A stretch of 64,000 bases of DNA from assembly GCA_018432315.1 (NCBI GenBank), contig JAHDLB010000023.1, positions 124,001 through 188,000 of the forward strand, read 5' to 3'. Under the pieces are notes generated by a model. That model worked only from the letters and a program-made list of their open reading frames with translations. It did not search any database and was not told where the DNA came from. Numbering within the stretch: position 1 is the first letter of the stretch; every line of letters starts with the position of its first letter. The DNA comes from Anaerolineae bacterium (GTDB lineage: Bacteria > Chloroflexota > Anaerolineae > Aggregatilineales > Aggregatilineaceae). Shown here one piece after another: positions 26,601 through 34,396 of the stretch. A program made the position numbers and the translations under genes.

Positions 26601-28466
26601 CTGCTCAAACAACTCGGTGAGCGCGTATTGGAGCAGCGGCAGCGCGCCCGGCTGGTAATGCACGTCCGAGACAATGCGCGTGACCAATCCCGGTTCAAAG
26701 GACACGCCGACACGCTCAGCGGGCTTGATGACGGCTGCTTCCAGTTCCTCAGCCGACAAGGGCAGGACGGTTTCCATGCGGGTGCGCATCAACTCACCAA
26801 ACGCCGGGTAATGCAAGGGGCGATCGTAGAAATCGGCGCGCAGCGTCACAACCACGCGCACCCGGCTGCGCGGGTCGGTGACGGCGGCCTGGATCAGATC
26901 GAGGACATGAGCGCGTGCCGCCTCATCTTCGACCAGCGTGAACAACTCCTCAAACTGGTCGATCACAAGGACCAACTCGCTCCCGTCGTCTGGCAGAATC
27001 AAACCGGCCACGCGCAGCAGCCCGTGTTGGTCGCGTTCGAGATGCTCGCGCAGGTTTGGGCCCGGATGTGCCGCCACGCGGGTCAGCGCGATTTCGAGTT
27101 CGTCCAGCGGGCGCGGGCCGGGCACGACCTCGACCACAAACCAGCGATCCGAGCCGGGCAGCTCGCCGCGCCACAACGCGGGAATCAACCCGGCCTTGAC
27201 CACGCTCGACTTGCCGCTGCCACTGGGGCCGACGACTGCCAGGAAGCGCGACATCCCGTTTTTCTCGGCCAATCGCGCGATCAGCTTGCTCACCAGTTTC
27301 TCGCGTCCAAAGAAATCGCGCGCATCAGCGGGCTGAAATGCGCGCAGCCCTTTATAGGGATTTTCCGGTTCCGGACGGAGGACATACGGGGTTTCGGTGT
27401 CAAGCGGTTCGCCCGCCTCGGACGGGACGATCAGGTTGAGTTCACGCGCGCGCACGATAGCTTGCACGCGGCTGCGCACCCGCAGTTTGCCGTAGAGCTG
27501 CGAGAGATACCATTTCACTGTGCCCGGTGTAATCACCAGTTCATCGGCGATTTCCTGATTGGAGTAGCCACTGATGAGGAGTTGAAGCACTTCCTGCTCG
27601 CGGAGGGTGAGCTGTTCGACCAGGCTTTCACTGGCCCGGATCACCGTGAGCGCGGTTTCGTGGCGAAAAGCCGCCGCGATCTCCAGCACGTCAGCGTAGC
27701 GGTTGGCTGGATTCTTGGCCGTCGCCTTTTGAATGATCGTGTTCACACCGCCGGTCACCTCATCGGTCAGGGTGGTGATGAGCGGCAGCGGATCGTTCAG
27801 GTGGTGGTACAGGCGCTCGACTGGGGTCCTGGTGGGGAAGGGATAGCGACCTGTCAGAATCTCGTAGAGCACCACGCCCAGGCTGTAGATATCGGTCTGG
27901 GGCGAGGCGGGTTCGCCACGGGCTTGTTCTGGCGAGAGATAATCGGGCGAGCCGAGGATCGTATCGATTTCTGGCTGCTCCGATGTCGCGTCCAGAATGA
28001 CATTCGCAATGCCAAAGTCGGAGAGATAAGCATTTCCATCTTCGTCTAGCAGGATGTTGGCCGGTTTCAGATCGCGGTGAATGATGCCGTTGCGGTGCGC
28101 CAGTGCCAGCGCGGATGTGATCTGGTCGATCAGCAGGGCGGCGCGTTCGAGGTCGAAGGGACTCTGCTGGAGGGCTTCATGCAGATTTCCGCCCCGCAGC
28201 CAGCGCATGACCAGATACGCCCCGTCCGGGTCGCGCCAGTAGTCATAGAGCGGGACGATGTGCGGATGCTCTAGCTGCGCGATCAACTGCGCCTCGGCTT
28301 CGAACCGGCGAATGAAATCCGGGTGATTGGCATAGTGCGGCAGGATGATTTTGATCGCCACTTCGCGACCTATTGTGGATTGATAGGCGCGGTGGACCAC
28401 CCCGAATCCACCGCTGCCAATTCGCTCACGAAGTTCATAGCCCTTGATGATCTGCACCGCTTCCAT
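23676..28466 (-). CDS. Multidomain Ser/Thr kinase - LuxR HTH - nSTAND NTPase - WD40 protein
   Basis: A 1,596-residue fusion. Residues 10-268 are a Pkn2-type kinase (GSGGFG loop, VAIK, HRDLKPAN, DFG at 150-152, SPDYLSPEQ). About 285-345 is a LuxR-type helix-turn-helix (LTLREQEVLQLLISGYSNQEIADEL). About 370-790 is an nSTAND NTPase (FFGREKLV, GPSGSGKSS Walker A near 413, VLVIDQFEELFTL Walker B). A membrane span lies near 839-860, followed by about 650 residues of WD40 repeats (FSPDGxxxLS...WD). The DNA-binding module between a kinase and a membrane-anchored NTPase is unusual. It probably integrates an extracellular or stress signal, but the ligand is unknown. Confidence 0.92.
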   Translation of the reverse strand: MEAVQIIKGYELRERIGSGGFGVVHRAYQSTIGREVAIKIILPHYANHPDFIRRFEAEAQLIAQLEHPHIVPLYDYWRDPDGAYLVMRWLRGGNLHEALQQSPFDLERAALLIDQITSALALAHRNGIIHRDLKPANILLDEDGNAYLSDFGIANVILDATSEQPEIDTILGSPDYLSPEQARGEPASPQTDIYSLGVVLYEILTGRYPFPTRTPVERLYHHLNDPLPLITTLTDEVTGGVNTIIQKATAKNPANRYADVLEIAAAFRHETALTVIRASESLVEQLTLREQEVLQLLISGYSNQEIADELVITPGTVKWYLSQLYGKLRVRSRVQAIVRARELNLIVPSEAGEPLDTETPYVLRPEPENPYKGLRAFQPADARDFFGREKLVSKLIARLAEKNGMSRFLAVVGPSGSGKSSVVKAGLIPALWRGELPGSDRWFVVEVVPGPRPLDELEIALTRVAAHPGPNLREHLERDQHGLLRVAGLILPDDGSELVLVIDQFEELFTLVEDEAARAHVLDLIQAAVTDPRSRVRVVVTLRADFYDRPLHYPAFGELMRTRMETVLPLSAEELEAAVIKPAERVGVSFEPGLVTRIVSDVHYQPGALPLLQYALTELFEQREQLTLTQAAYQASGGAVGTLAKRADDVYCEQDAAGRDAIQQMFLRLVTLDEDATETRRRVFRSELLNIATTDNVMDEVIDTYAAYRLLTLDHDPATRKPTVEMAHEAILREWQRLRDWLDESRHDIRQQRLLSAAAAEWQHANRESSYLLSGAKLEQFEGWAAETRLALTQDERDYLKQSVAENERQATAERDRQERELETQRQLVEQQRHAANRLRYLVAGLGVFLAVAIGLAIFALDRERRAQDARQQAEREAEVNHSLVLANEAEDVRGVGQTDLALMLAMQALAVDDPPQEAVRALRDIALSTGLRANLPGHSYKVQAMAFSPDGRTAVSASCAELVAANECIRGEIIVWNVSGDAGQAAEIERIEAHDGWVHTLAFVPGTSTLISGGGDGKLLTWDADPESATFGALQNELAAYPAAVRSLAISPDGTLLALALQSDTALAVVEASTGNSLHTLAGHTGPVSKVIFAPDGQFILSASDDATMILWDAATGEKVRVFEGHTAAVNDIVFSPDGTTILSRSADLTARLWDVPTGTILRTHKTLFGLGCIGISPDGRLAYVCEKSTTGVWDVAQWSQVDTFLMTAAPEHHSLAVSPDSSYLLAGSDAGAMALLNTSDRAIVHNYAAEGVVPGGGIAITPDGRKLIMGTYGTDTLIWDTETHEIVRRLDAQGLGANAITVSPDGKWAVVSTSDFLGGTRRTSIGVWDIESGEMISQFDGFEYWPKFQAFAPDGRTILGGSFTVKPNWDEENLGEIVLWEAATGEEILRFDYHDDLACVDITRDGTLGLVGSAHAIGEISLWDIDPESASYGESIWRRKMEPLPSAAMDCQFARDDRTYFMATNLGTVEQRDVMTDRLIQVFSGHDGWVLHLDISPDGQQLLSAGRDGNIVLWDIASGHELRRFTGHTAGIWEVIFSPDGQYAFSSSFDMSVLQWRIANWSVDELLAWIRDNRYVREFTCEERAQYRIEPLCE

Positions 28467-28660
28467 CGTGCCGTACTCCGTGAATTGGTTGGGTTGTTAG
28501 TCGCATTATAGCCTGATTCAGAGCGTGCACGCTGAAGACCTAACTTTTTCCTACCTCGTTTCCCTCACTTTTCCCTGCCTCATCCGGTTCGATTATGCCC
28601 ATACAATGAAATCAAACGCGTGGGTCTGCAAAAGACCAACAGTGTGAGGAGGAAGTGGCA

Positions 28661-29956
28661 ATGGTCAACACACGCACGAGGCAAGTTCTGTATCTCGTTG
28701 TGATCGCTCTGTTCTGTCTGGCGCTGGTTCCATCGGCAGTCGCCCAGGAAGGCGATCCCGCCCGCGCCGGCTTCCGGCCCGATGCGCCGCCCTACGGCGT
28801 GCGCGGCCCGCACCCGGTAGGCTTCATGACGTTCACGGATGGACATGCGGAGCACCCGCTGGAAGGCGCCATCTGGTATCCCGCGGTCAATCCCGACGGG
28901 GCCGAGGAAGCCATCACCTATGACCTGGGCATCGGCGATCTCCTGCCCGTGCTGAACGACATGCCCGGTCGCGCGATCCCGGAGGGCACGCCCGATGTCG
29001 CGAATGGCCCGTATCCGTTGGTGGTCTACTCGCACGGGGCGAATGGGCAGCTCTATTTCACCGCGTACCTGAGGGAGCACCTGGCATCACACGGATTTGT
29101 GGTGATGGCGATGCAGCATAGCGACACGCTGCGCGGTAGTTTCCTCGCCAGCACAGAGGAGGAACAGGTCGCTGTTGCGCAAAGGATGATCGACAGCCTG
29201 GTGCAGCGTCCGCGCGATATCACGCAGGCACTGGATTATGCCGAGGTGCTCACCGGGCCTGGGGGCGCTCTAGCGGGTTTGATCGATGTGGACCGAGTGG
29301 CGGCGGTCGGCCTGTCATACGGCGGTGCTACGAGCCTGCTCGCCGCAGGCGCGCGCCTCGATTTCAGCAGCTTGCCAGAGCTGTGTGCATCAGGTGTTTA
29401 CGCCAGTATGCTCTCTACGGTGATGTGCCAGCTTCACGGTGCGGACTTGCCGGCCATGGAAGCGCACCTGATGGAATTGGCCGGAGTCGATGGCGCACCG
29501 GGCGAACTCTGGCCTTCACTGGGTGATGCACGGATCGACACCGTCGTCTCCATGATGCCGGGCGGCGGATCGGTGGTTGTCAGCGAAGAAGGCTATGCCA
29601 ATATCGAAGTGCCGGTGCTGTTTTTGAAGTCAGGCAACGACGACACGGCGATACCGGAGTATAACGTTGATCCAGCCTGGAATTATGCTGGCAGCGCCTC
29701 GAAGACCCGGGTCACGCTGGAGAACGCGGCCCATATGGTCGCGGGCCAATGCTCTCCGACAGTCGCCGCTACGCCGGGGTTTTTCCTGGCATGCTTCGAT
29801 GATGTATGGGAGCCAAACCGCGCCCATGATCTGGTCGATCACTTTGTGGCTGCGTTCCTGCTGGCCGAGCTGTACGGCGATGCCGATGCAGCCGCGGCGC
29901 TCGCGCCGGAGGCCGTGCAGATCCCTGGCATCACATATGAGACGACCGGCTTCTAG
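28661..29956 (+). CDS. Secreted alpha/beta hydrolase, PAF-acetylhydrolase/PETase-like fold
   Basis: A signal peptide (LVVIALFCLALVPSAVAQ) leads into a hydrolase with YPLVVYSHGANGQLYFTAYL (oxyanion region), VAAVGLSYGGATSL (nucleophile elbow GxSxG with Ser), a central alpha-helical cap, VPVLFLKSGNDDTAIPEYN (Asp) and ENAAHMVAGQCS (His). The layout resembles the PAF-AH-like/dienelactone group. Carboxylester cleavage outside the cell is likely; the substrate is unknown. GGAGGAAG in the right place favours this ATG over an in-frame GTG six bases earlier. It is divergent from the giant kinase gene. Confidence 0.85.
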   Translation: MVNTRTRQVLYLVVIALFCLALVPSAVAQEGDPARAGFRPDAPPYGVRGPHPVGFMTFTDGHAEHPLEGAIWYPAVNPDGAEEAITYDLGIGDLLPVLNDMPGRAIPEGTPDVANGPYPLVVYSHGANGQLYFTAYLREHLASHGFVVMAMQHSDTLRGSFLASTEEEQVAVAQRMIDSLVQRPRDITQALDYAEVLTGPGGALAGLIDVDRVAAVGLSYGGATSLLAAGARLDFSSLPELCASGVYASMLSTVMCQLHGADLPAMEAHLMELAGVDGAPGELWPSLGDARIDTVVSMMPGGGSVVVSEEGYANIEVPVLFLKSGNDDTAIPEYNVDPAWNYAGSASKTRVTLENAAHMVAGQCSPTVAATPGFFLACFDDVWEPNRAHDLVDHFVAAFLLAELYGDADAAAALAPEAVQIPGITYETTGF

Positions 29957-30048
29957 TTCCCGCACGCGGGGCGGGCGCTCGCTGCAGACGACCACCCGCC
30001 CCTGATCGATCGTCCGTCCGAATCGAACAGACAAAAGGAGCGTAACGC

Positions 30049-30597
30049 ATGAATCCCCGTCTTTGCAAAGCGTTGATGTCGGTCGTCATAGTCGCCGTGC
30101 TGGCGCTGCCCGCACTGGCAGTCGTCCCATCCGCTGGCGCACAGGCTGACATGCCAGTAGTGATAATAACTTGGGCTCCGGAAGAAACCTATGAAGCCCC
30201 TAACGGCAGTACCATTTTGTTGGTAACGGGCTGGTTTGTCTGTCGCGCACCAGGATTGTATACAAGCTACGAAAACGCGTTTGCCGTAGAACTTGTGGTT
30301 GATGGCCAGGTCCTGCTGGATGGATCGGTTAAGGCAACCAAGCCATACTGGCGCCCCAGACTAGACACCGGCTTCACCTACGACTTCTGCAACAACCATC
30401 CCGGCGATGAGTACGGGAACTATTGGGTATATGACTTGAGTTGGCTCGGAGTCGGTGAACACACTGTAGAATGGACGACCGTCCAGACCCATCCCGTCAC
30501 TGATATGTTAGATGGGGACGGGGATGGTAAGCCGGACCAGTATCCCGCTGGGATTATCGACGACGCGAGCGCGACGATTGTCGTAACAGCGGAGTAG
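30049..30597 (+). CDS. Small secreted protein of unknown function
   Basis: 182 residues with a clean signal peptide (LMSVVIVAVLALPALAVVPS, cut near AGAQA) and an AAAAGGAG ribosome site. The mature part is rich in aromatic residues and glycine (VTGWFVCRAPGLYTSYENAF, YDFCNNHPGDEYGNYWVYDL) with an acidic DGDGDGKPDQY stretch like a calcium-binding loop. Two cysteines could form a disulfide. It follows the hydrolase gene by 92 bases in the same direction and may be cotranscribed. I recognise no family. Confidence 0.7.
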   Translation: MNPRLCKALMSVVIVAVLALPALAVVPSAGAQADMPVVIITWAPEETYEAPNGSTILLVTGWFVCRAPGLYTSYENAFAVELVVDGQVLLDGSVKATKPYWRPRLDTGFTYDFCNNHPGDEYGNYWVYDLSWLGVGEHTVEWTTVQTHPVTDMLDGDGDGKPDQYPAGIIDDASATIVVTAE

Positions 30598-30933
30598 CTC
30601 CAGCGTTACAGATGGCGCTTTGGGGTGGGGCTTTTTCTCCGCGTGAGTGATGTCTGCCAGCGCGGGGGGCATGCCGGAGGGTCTGCGGGCTCTCCGGTAG
30701 GTCTTGCACCAGCAGAGACCAGTTTTCGGGCCGGACCATATCGATCCGCTCGTACATGATAACCTTGCGCGTCTCGTAATGGAATCGCCATGCGTGTTCG
30801 AGAACGAAGAGCACGCCTATGGTAGCGAAGTCGGCCACAGCAAATTCCTCGTAGTACGCCTCGCAGAGCATAATCGAGTTGATCACCGGCAGCGCAATTA
30901 GCACAAACGGGCAGGTCATTTCCCAGATCGGGA

Positions 30934-31462
30934 TGGTATTCGTGCGGTAGCGCAAAACTGAGGAGATCGCGAACAGACCAAACCCCACGCCGATGCTCAG
31001 ATCGGCGTTATGGAACTGCTCGGTCAGTTGCCCGTTGACGGTTTCAATGATCTGGCGTACTGCATTGAACGTCCTGTGGATCGGAGTGGGAACTTGAACT
31101 TTCTGGTTGGAACGCGGCAGGGTCAAGAGCCGCAAGCGATTGGTGCGCAACGACTCAGCAGCGACCGCCGCGCTGCTGTAGCCCTTGTCGCCATAGACCG
31201 TCAGGTCGGTGTGCTGGGCCAGCAACTCCGCGCCGACGGCCAGATCGCCTTCGTTAGCCGGCGCCAGTTCGAAATCCAGAATGACGCCGCCCAGGGTAAT
31301 CAACAGATGCAACTTGTAGCCGAAAATGGTCACTTTCTTGGACGATACCTTGCCATAGGTCGCGCTGTAGGCTCGCCAATCGCCCGTCGAGCCCGGCACC
31401 AGGTGAAACTGCACGACGGGAATCGGCAAGCTGTCGATGGCACATTCACAGTCCTGGCTCAC
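30934..31462 (-). pseudogene. IS982-family transposase fragment
   Basis: The DDE core of an IS982 transposase is readable: AIDSLPIPV (first Asp), DLTVYGDKGYSS (second Asp) and VRQIIETVNGQLTEQF (Glu), with VTIFGYKLHLLITLGG. The N-terminal roughly 90 residues are missing. The upstream boundary is fused to a terminal-repeat remnant of another IS (31469-31509). Downstream the frame stays open into an unrelated stretch (VLIALPVINSIMLCEAYYEE, FLVLEHAWRFHYETRK-like) that overlaps the next gene on the other strand. That stretch looks like a piece of a membrane protein I do not recognise. Confidence 0.7.
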
Positions 31463-31468
31463 ATCAAG

Positions 31469-31509
31469 CCATTGTACTCGAAGTGTCAGATTAAGTCGTG
31501 ACTATTTCA
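31469..31509 (-). repeat. Solo terminal repeat of the IS481-family element found at 42.1 kb
   Basis: Read on the minus strand, this stretch matches the left end of the element at 42071-42111 almost base for base (TGAAATAGTC, GACTTAATCT, ACACTTCGAGTACAATGG) with only a few differences. No transposase of that element follows; the sequence switches directly to the IS982 fragment. It is a relic of a lost copy. The rest of the 310-base stretch up to the FAD enzyme holds no gene that I can see. Confidence 0.75.
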
Positions 31510-31772
31510 CTTAAGTCGTCCCTGTAGCCGATCTCGCACGCCCGAAACCGATCATTCACTTTTCGACTTCACAGCAGACACTGAATCAGCCCTGATGTGG
31601 TTACTGATAGTGGGACACCTGTCCCATAATTTCACTGGTCGGTCGAGTCAAATTGAGGTCTCCTGGCTCACGACGCGTGCACCTTTCTGACCTACACTAT
31701 GTCCATATTCCGCTAAACGATTTCGAAGTGGCCCCTTACCGGGCGTCGCTTGGCGAAAAGAGAGGATCAGAA

Positions 31773-33164
31773 ATGGCAACACGCGTTCTAGATCAGAAAG
31801 TCGCGGACGATTTTAGGGCGAAATTGCGCGGCGACCTCATCGGGCCTGACACTGAAGGTTATCACGCTGCGCGCCAGATTTACAACGCTATGATCGACAA
31901 AAAACCGGCCCTGATCGCTCGCTGTGCAAACGTGGCTGATGTCATCGCCGCCGTGAATTTTGCACGCGAAAACAATCTCGACGTGGCGATTCGCAGCGGC
32001 GGACACAATGGCGCGGGGTTGGCGATGGTCGAAGATGGTTTGGTGATCGATTTATCACCGATGAAAGGTATTCATGTCGAGCCGGAAGCGCGCACGGTGC
32101 GTGTGGAAGGTGGCTGCACCTGGGGTGATATTGATCACGCGACTCACGCGTTTGGTTTGGCGGTGCCCAGCGGCATTATCTCCACAACGGGTGTCGGCGG
32201 ATTGACCCTCGGCGGCGGACATGGTTACCTGTCGCGCAAATACGGGCTGACAATCGATCATCTGCTCGAAGTGGATATGGTGCTGGCAAACGGGAATTTT
32301 ATCACTGCCAATGCCAACCACAATGCGGATGTGTTCTGGGCGGTTCGCGGGGGCGGCGGTAACTTTGGCGTGGTGATATCCTTTGTGTTCCGCGCACACC
32401 CGGTTCACACGGTATATGGCGGCCCAATGATCTGGCCGATCACGCAGGCCAACGACATCTTACGATGGTACCGTGACTATATCATCAACGCGCCCGACGA
32501 TATGTATGGGTGGTTTGGCTTTCACCGGGTTCCGACTGGCTCACCGTTGCCGGAAGAACTGCACAGCCAACACGGCTGTGTCATCACGTGGTGCTATACC
32601 GGCCCGCTGGAAAAGGCGGAAGAAGTCTTTGAGCCGATCCGGCGGCTTGGGACGCCCGTGCTCGACCTGGTAGGCCCGATGCCATATCCGGCGCTCCAGA
32701 GCATGTTCGACCAGATATATTACCCGCCAGGCCTGCACTGGTACTGGAAAGCGGACTTTGTGAAGGAACTGAGCGACGAGGCTCTCGCGATTCATCTGGA
32801 GTACGGATCAGCGCTCCCGACAGAACACTCGACGATGCACCTTTACCCGATAAACGGGGCAGTCCACGGCGTGGGCCAGAACGAGACGGCGTTTAGTTTT
32901 CGTGACGTGATCTGGTCGCAAGTCATCGTCGGGGTCGATCCCGATGCGGCAAATACTGGACGTATGACAGACTGGGCCCACGACTATTGGGCGGCACTCC
33001 ACCCGCACTCGGCAGGCGGCGGTTATGTCAACTTCATGATGGAAGAAGGGCAAGACCGTATCCGGGCCACCTATCGCGATAACTACGAGCGTTTGGCCGA
33101 AGTCAAAGCCAAGTACGATCCCGACAACTTATTCCACGTGAACCAGAATATATCACCCGGCTAG
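31773..33164 (+). CDS. FAD-linked oxidase, berberine-bridge-enzyme (BBE) type
   Basis: 463 residues with the PCMH-type FAD domain (DVAIRSGGHNGAG, where the His is the usual covalent flavin site, and GIISTTGVGGLTLGGGHGY) and the C-terminal BBE motif (YDPDNLFHVNQNI). The Cys of bicovalent family members is replaced in STTGVGG, so a single flavin linkage is expected. AGAGGA before ATG supports the start. Family members oxidise sugars, amines or aromatic compounds. It stands beside a LuxR/hydrolase regulator, a PLP decarboxylase and a methyltransferase, which suggests a small-molecule pathway. No signal peptide. Confidence 0.87.
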   Translation: MATRVLDQKVADDFRAKLRGDLIGPDTEGYHAARQIYNAMIDKKPALIARCANVADVIAAVNFARENNLDVAIRSGGHNGAGLAMVEDGLVIDLSPMKGIHVEPEARTVRVEGGCTWGDIDHATHAFGLAVPSGIISTTGVGGLTLGGGHGYLSRKYGLTIDHLLEVDMVLANGNFITANANHNADVFWAVRGGGGNFGVVISFVFRAHPVHTVYGGPMIWPITQANDILRWYRDYIINAPDDMYGWFGFHRVPTGSPLPEELHSQHGCVITWCYTGPLEKAEEVFEPIRRLGTPVLDLVGPMPYPALQSMFDQIYYPPGLHWYWKADFVKELSDEALAIHLEYGSALPTEHSTMHLYPINGAVHGVGQNETAFSFRDVIWSQVIVGVDPDAANTGRMTDWAHDYWAALHPHSAGGGYVNFMMEEGQDRIRATYRDNYERLAEVKAKYDPDNLFHVNQNISPG

Positions 33165-33179
33165 GGTATAAGAGCCGGG
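33156..33179 (+). terminator. Short hairpin at the convergent gene end
   Basis: CCCGGCT, overlapping the stop codon of the FAD oxidase, pairs with AGCCGGG after a ten-base loop. The stem is only seven bases and no T-run follows, so the terminator call is weak. It lies between two convergent genes. Confidence 0.35.
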
Positions 33180-33188
33180 CTGTTCGTG

Positions 33189-34289
33189 TTAGCGGGGCTT
33201 TTGACCGAGTCCCGCTTCGCGAGCCAGGACAATCGCCTGGGCACGGCTTTCCACACCCAGTGTGCTGTAGATGCGGGTCACATAGTTGCGCACGGTTTTG
33301 GGTGTGATGACCAACCGCTCGGCGATCTCAGCGTTGTTCAATCCTTGCGCTACCAGGGTTAAGACCTGTCGCTCACGAGCTGTCAGTTCAGGAAAGAGTT
33401 CGTCCGGAGAAACTGGTCCAGGCTCAGAACGCATGGCACCCAGAAAGGTATGCACTTCGGCCAGAAACCGAGACCAAGCTGGCTCATCTTCGAGCAGAAT
33501 ATGGTTGCGGCTGTCCAGCGGTACGAAACGTGCATCAGGGATCAGGGCAGCCAGCTCGCGACCCTCTTCAAAAGGGATCGCGGAATCTTCACGAGCATGT
33601 AGAACCAGCGTCGGCACGGTTACCTGGGGAGCGACATCGCTCACATCAATATGATAGAACGCTCGCTCCATTGCCGCAGCGGTTTCGGGCGTTGCCGAGA
33701 TACGGGCAAGTTCATTGAGCCATCGCATCTGCTCCGGTGAACCTCCCGGCATGAGCTGGGTAGTGAAAAGCTGCCGGAAAGCAGGATTCTCCTGGCCCCA
33801 GCCGACGCGGATCACATTAATCATCGTTTCTGCTTCCTGCTTTTGGTGAGGCGTCAGATCGCGGTTGAAACGCCCCCGCGCGTAGCCACCATACAGGATA
33901 AGATGCGTTACACGATCCGGGTATTTGACCGCGTAGGCTACGGCCACTGACGCTCCCTGAGAGATACCGAGTAGCGGGAAACGTTCCAGGTTCAGCGCCT
34001 CAACCACTGCCTCAAGGTCACGGAGCCAGGCATCAATGGAGAATTCGGTCACGTTCCGGTCCGAAAGCCCACAGCCGCGTTCGTCGTAGCGGATCAGCGT
34101 ATGGTGCTGGGCGAGTACTCTGAGCCAGTGCCGCCAGACGGGGCCGTTCCAGTCGTGTTCGAGATGGGTCAGATAGTTGGCAGCTTTGACCAGCGGCGGC
34201 CCATCACCGATTGTCGCATATGCGATACGCACACCGTCTGGCGCATGACAAAAACGGATTTTTTGGTTCATGTCGGTCGGAACCACCAT
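33189..34289 (-). CDS. Alpha/beta hydrolase fused to a LuxR-type DNA-binding domain
   Basis: Residues 1-275 are an alpha/beta hydrolase fold: YDERGCGLSDR, FPLLGISQGASVAVAYA with the nucleophile Ser in GISQGA, TLVLHAREDSAIPFEEG (Asp) and SRNHILLEDEPAW (His). The last 70 residues are a LuxR HTH: LTARERQVLTLVAQGLNNAEIAERL followed by TVRNYVTRIYSTLG. The catalytic residues look intact, so the domain may bind or hydrolyse the inducer. It is divergent from the decarboxylase-methyltransferase pair. The 12-base palindrome ACCATTAATGGT covers its start, and further ATGGTT/AACCAT half-sites lie upstream, possible autoregulatory sites. A start at Met7 is also possible. Confidence 0.87.
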   Translation of the reverse strand: MVVPTDMNQKIRFCHAPDGVRIAYATIGDGPPLVKAANYLTHLEHDWNGPVWRHWLRVLAQHHTLIRYDERGCGLSDRNVTEFSIDAWLRDLEAVVEALNLERFPLLGISQGASVAVAYAVKYPDRVTHLILYGGYARGRFNRDLTPHQKQEAETMINVIRVGWGQENPAFRQLFTTQLMPGGSPEQMRWLNELARISATPETAAAMERAFYHIDVSDVAPQVTVPTLVLHAREDSAIPFEEGRELAALIPDARFVPLDSRNHILLEDEPAWSRFLAEVHTFLGAMRSEPGPVSPDELFPELTARERQVLTLVAQGLNNAEIAERLVITPKTVRNYVTRIYSTLGVESRAQAIVLAREAGLGQKPR

Positions 34290-34396
34290 TAATGGTTGAA
34301 TAATGTTTTTGGGAGACCCTCAACCATATTTTACGAATACCAACACATGGTTACCAAGGCATCCAGACAAACGAGTCTCAACATAGGGAGCAGAGC

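Noticed and set aside
26628-28049. Plus-strand open frame of 473 codons, and another at 25227-26411
   Set aside because: Both are antisense to the giant kinase gene, which has kinase, HTH and NTPase motifs in the other frame. High GC explains the open antisense frames.
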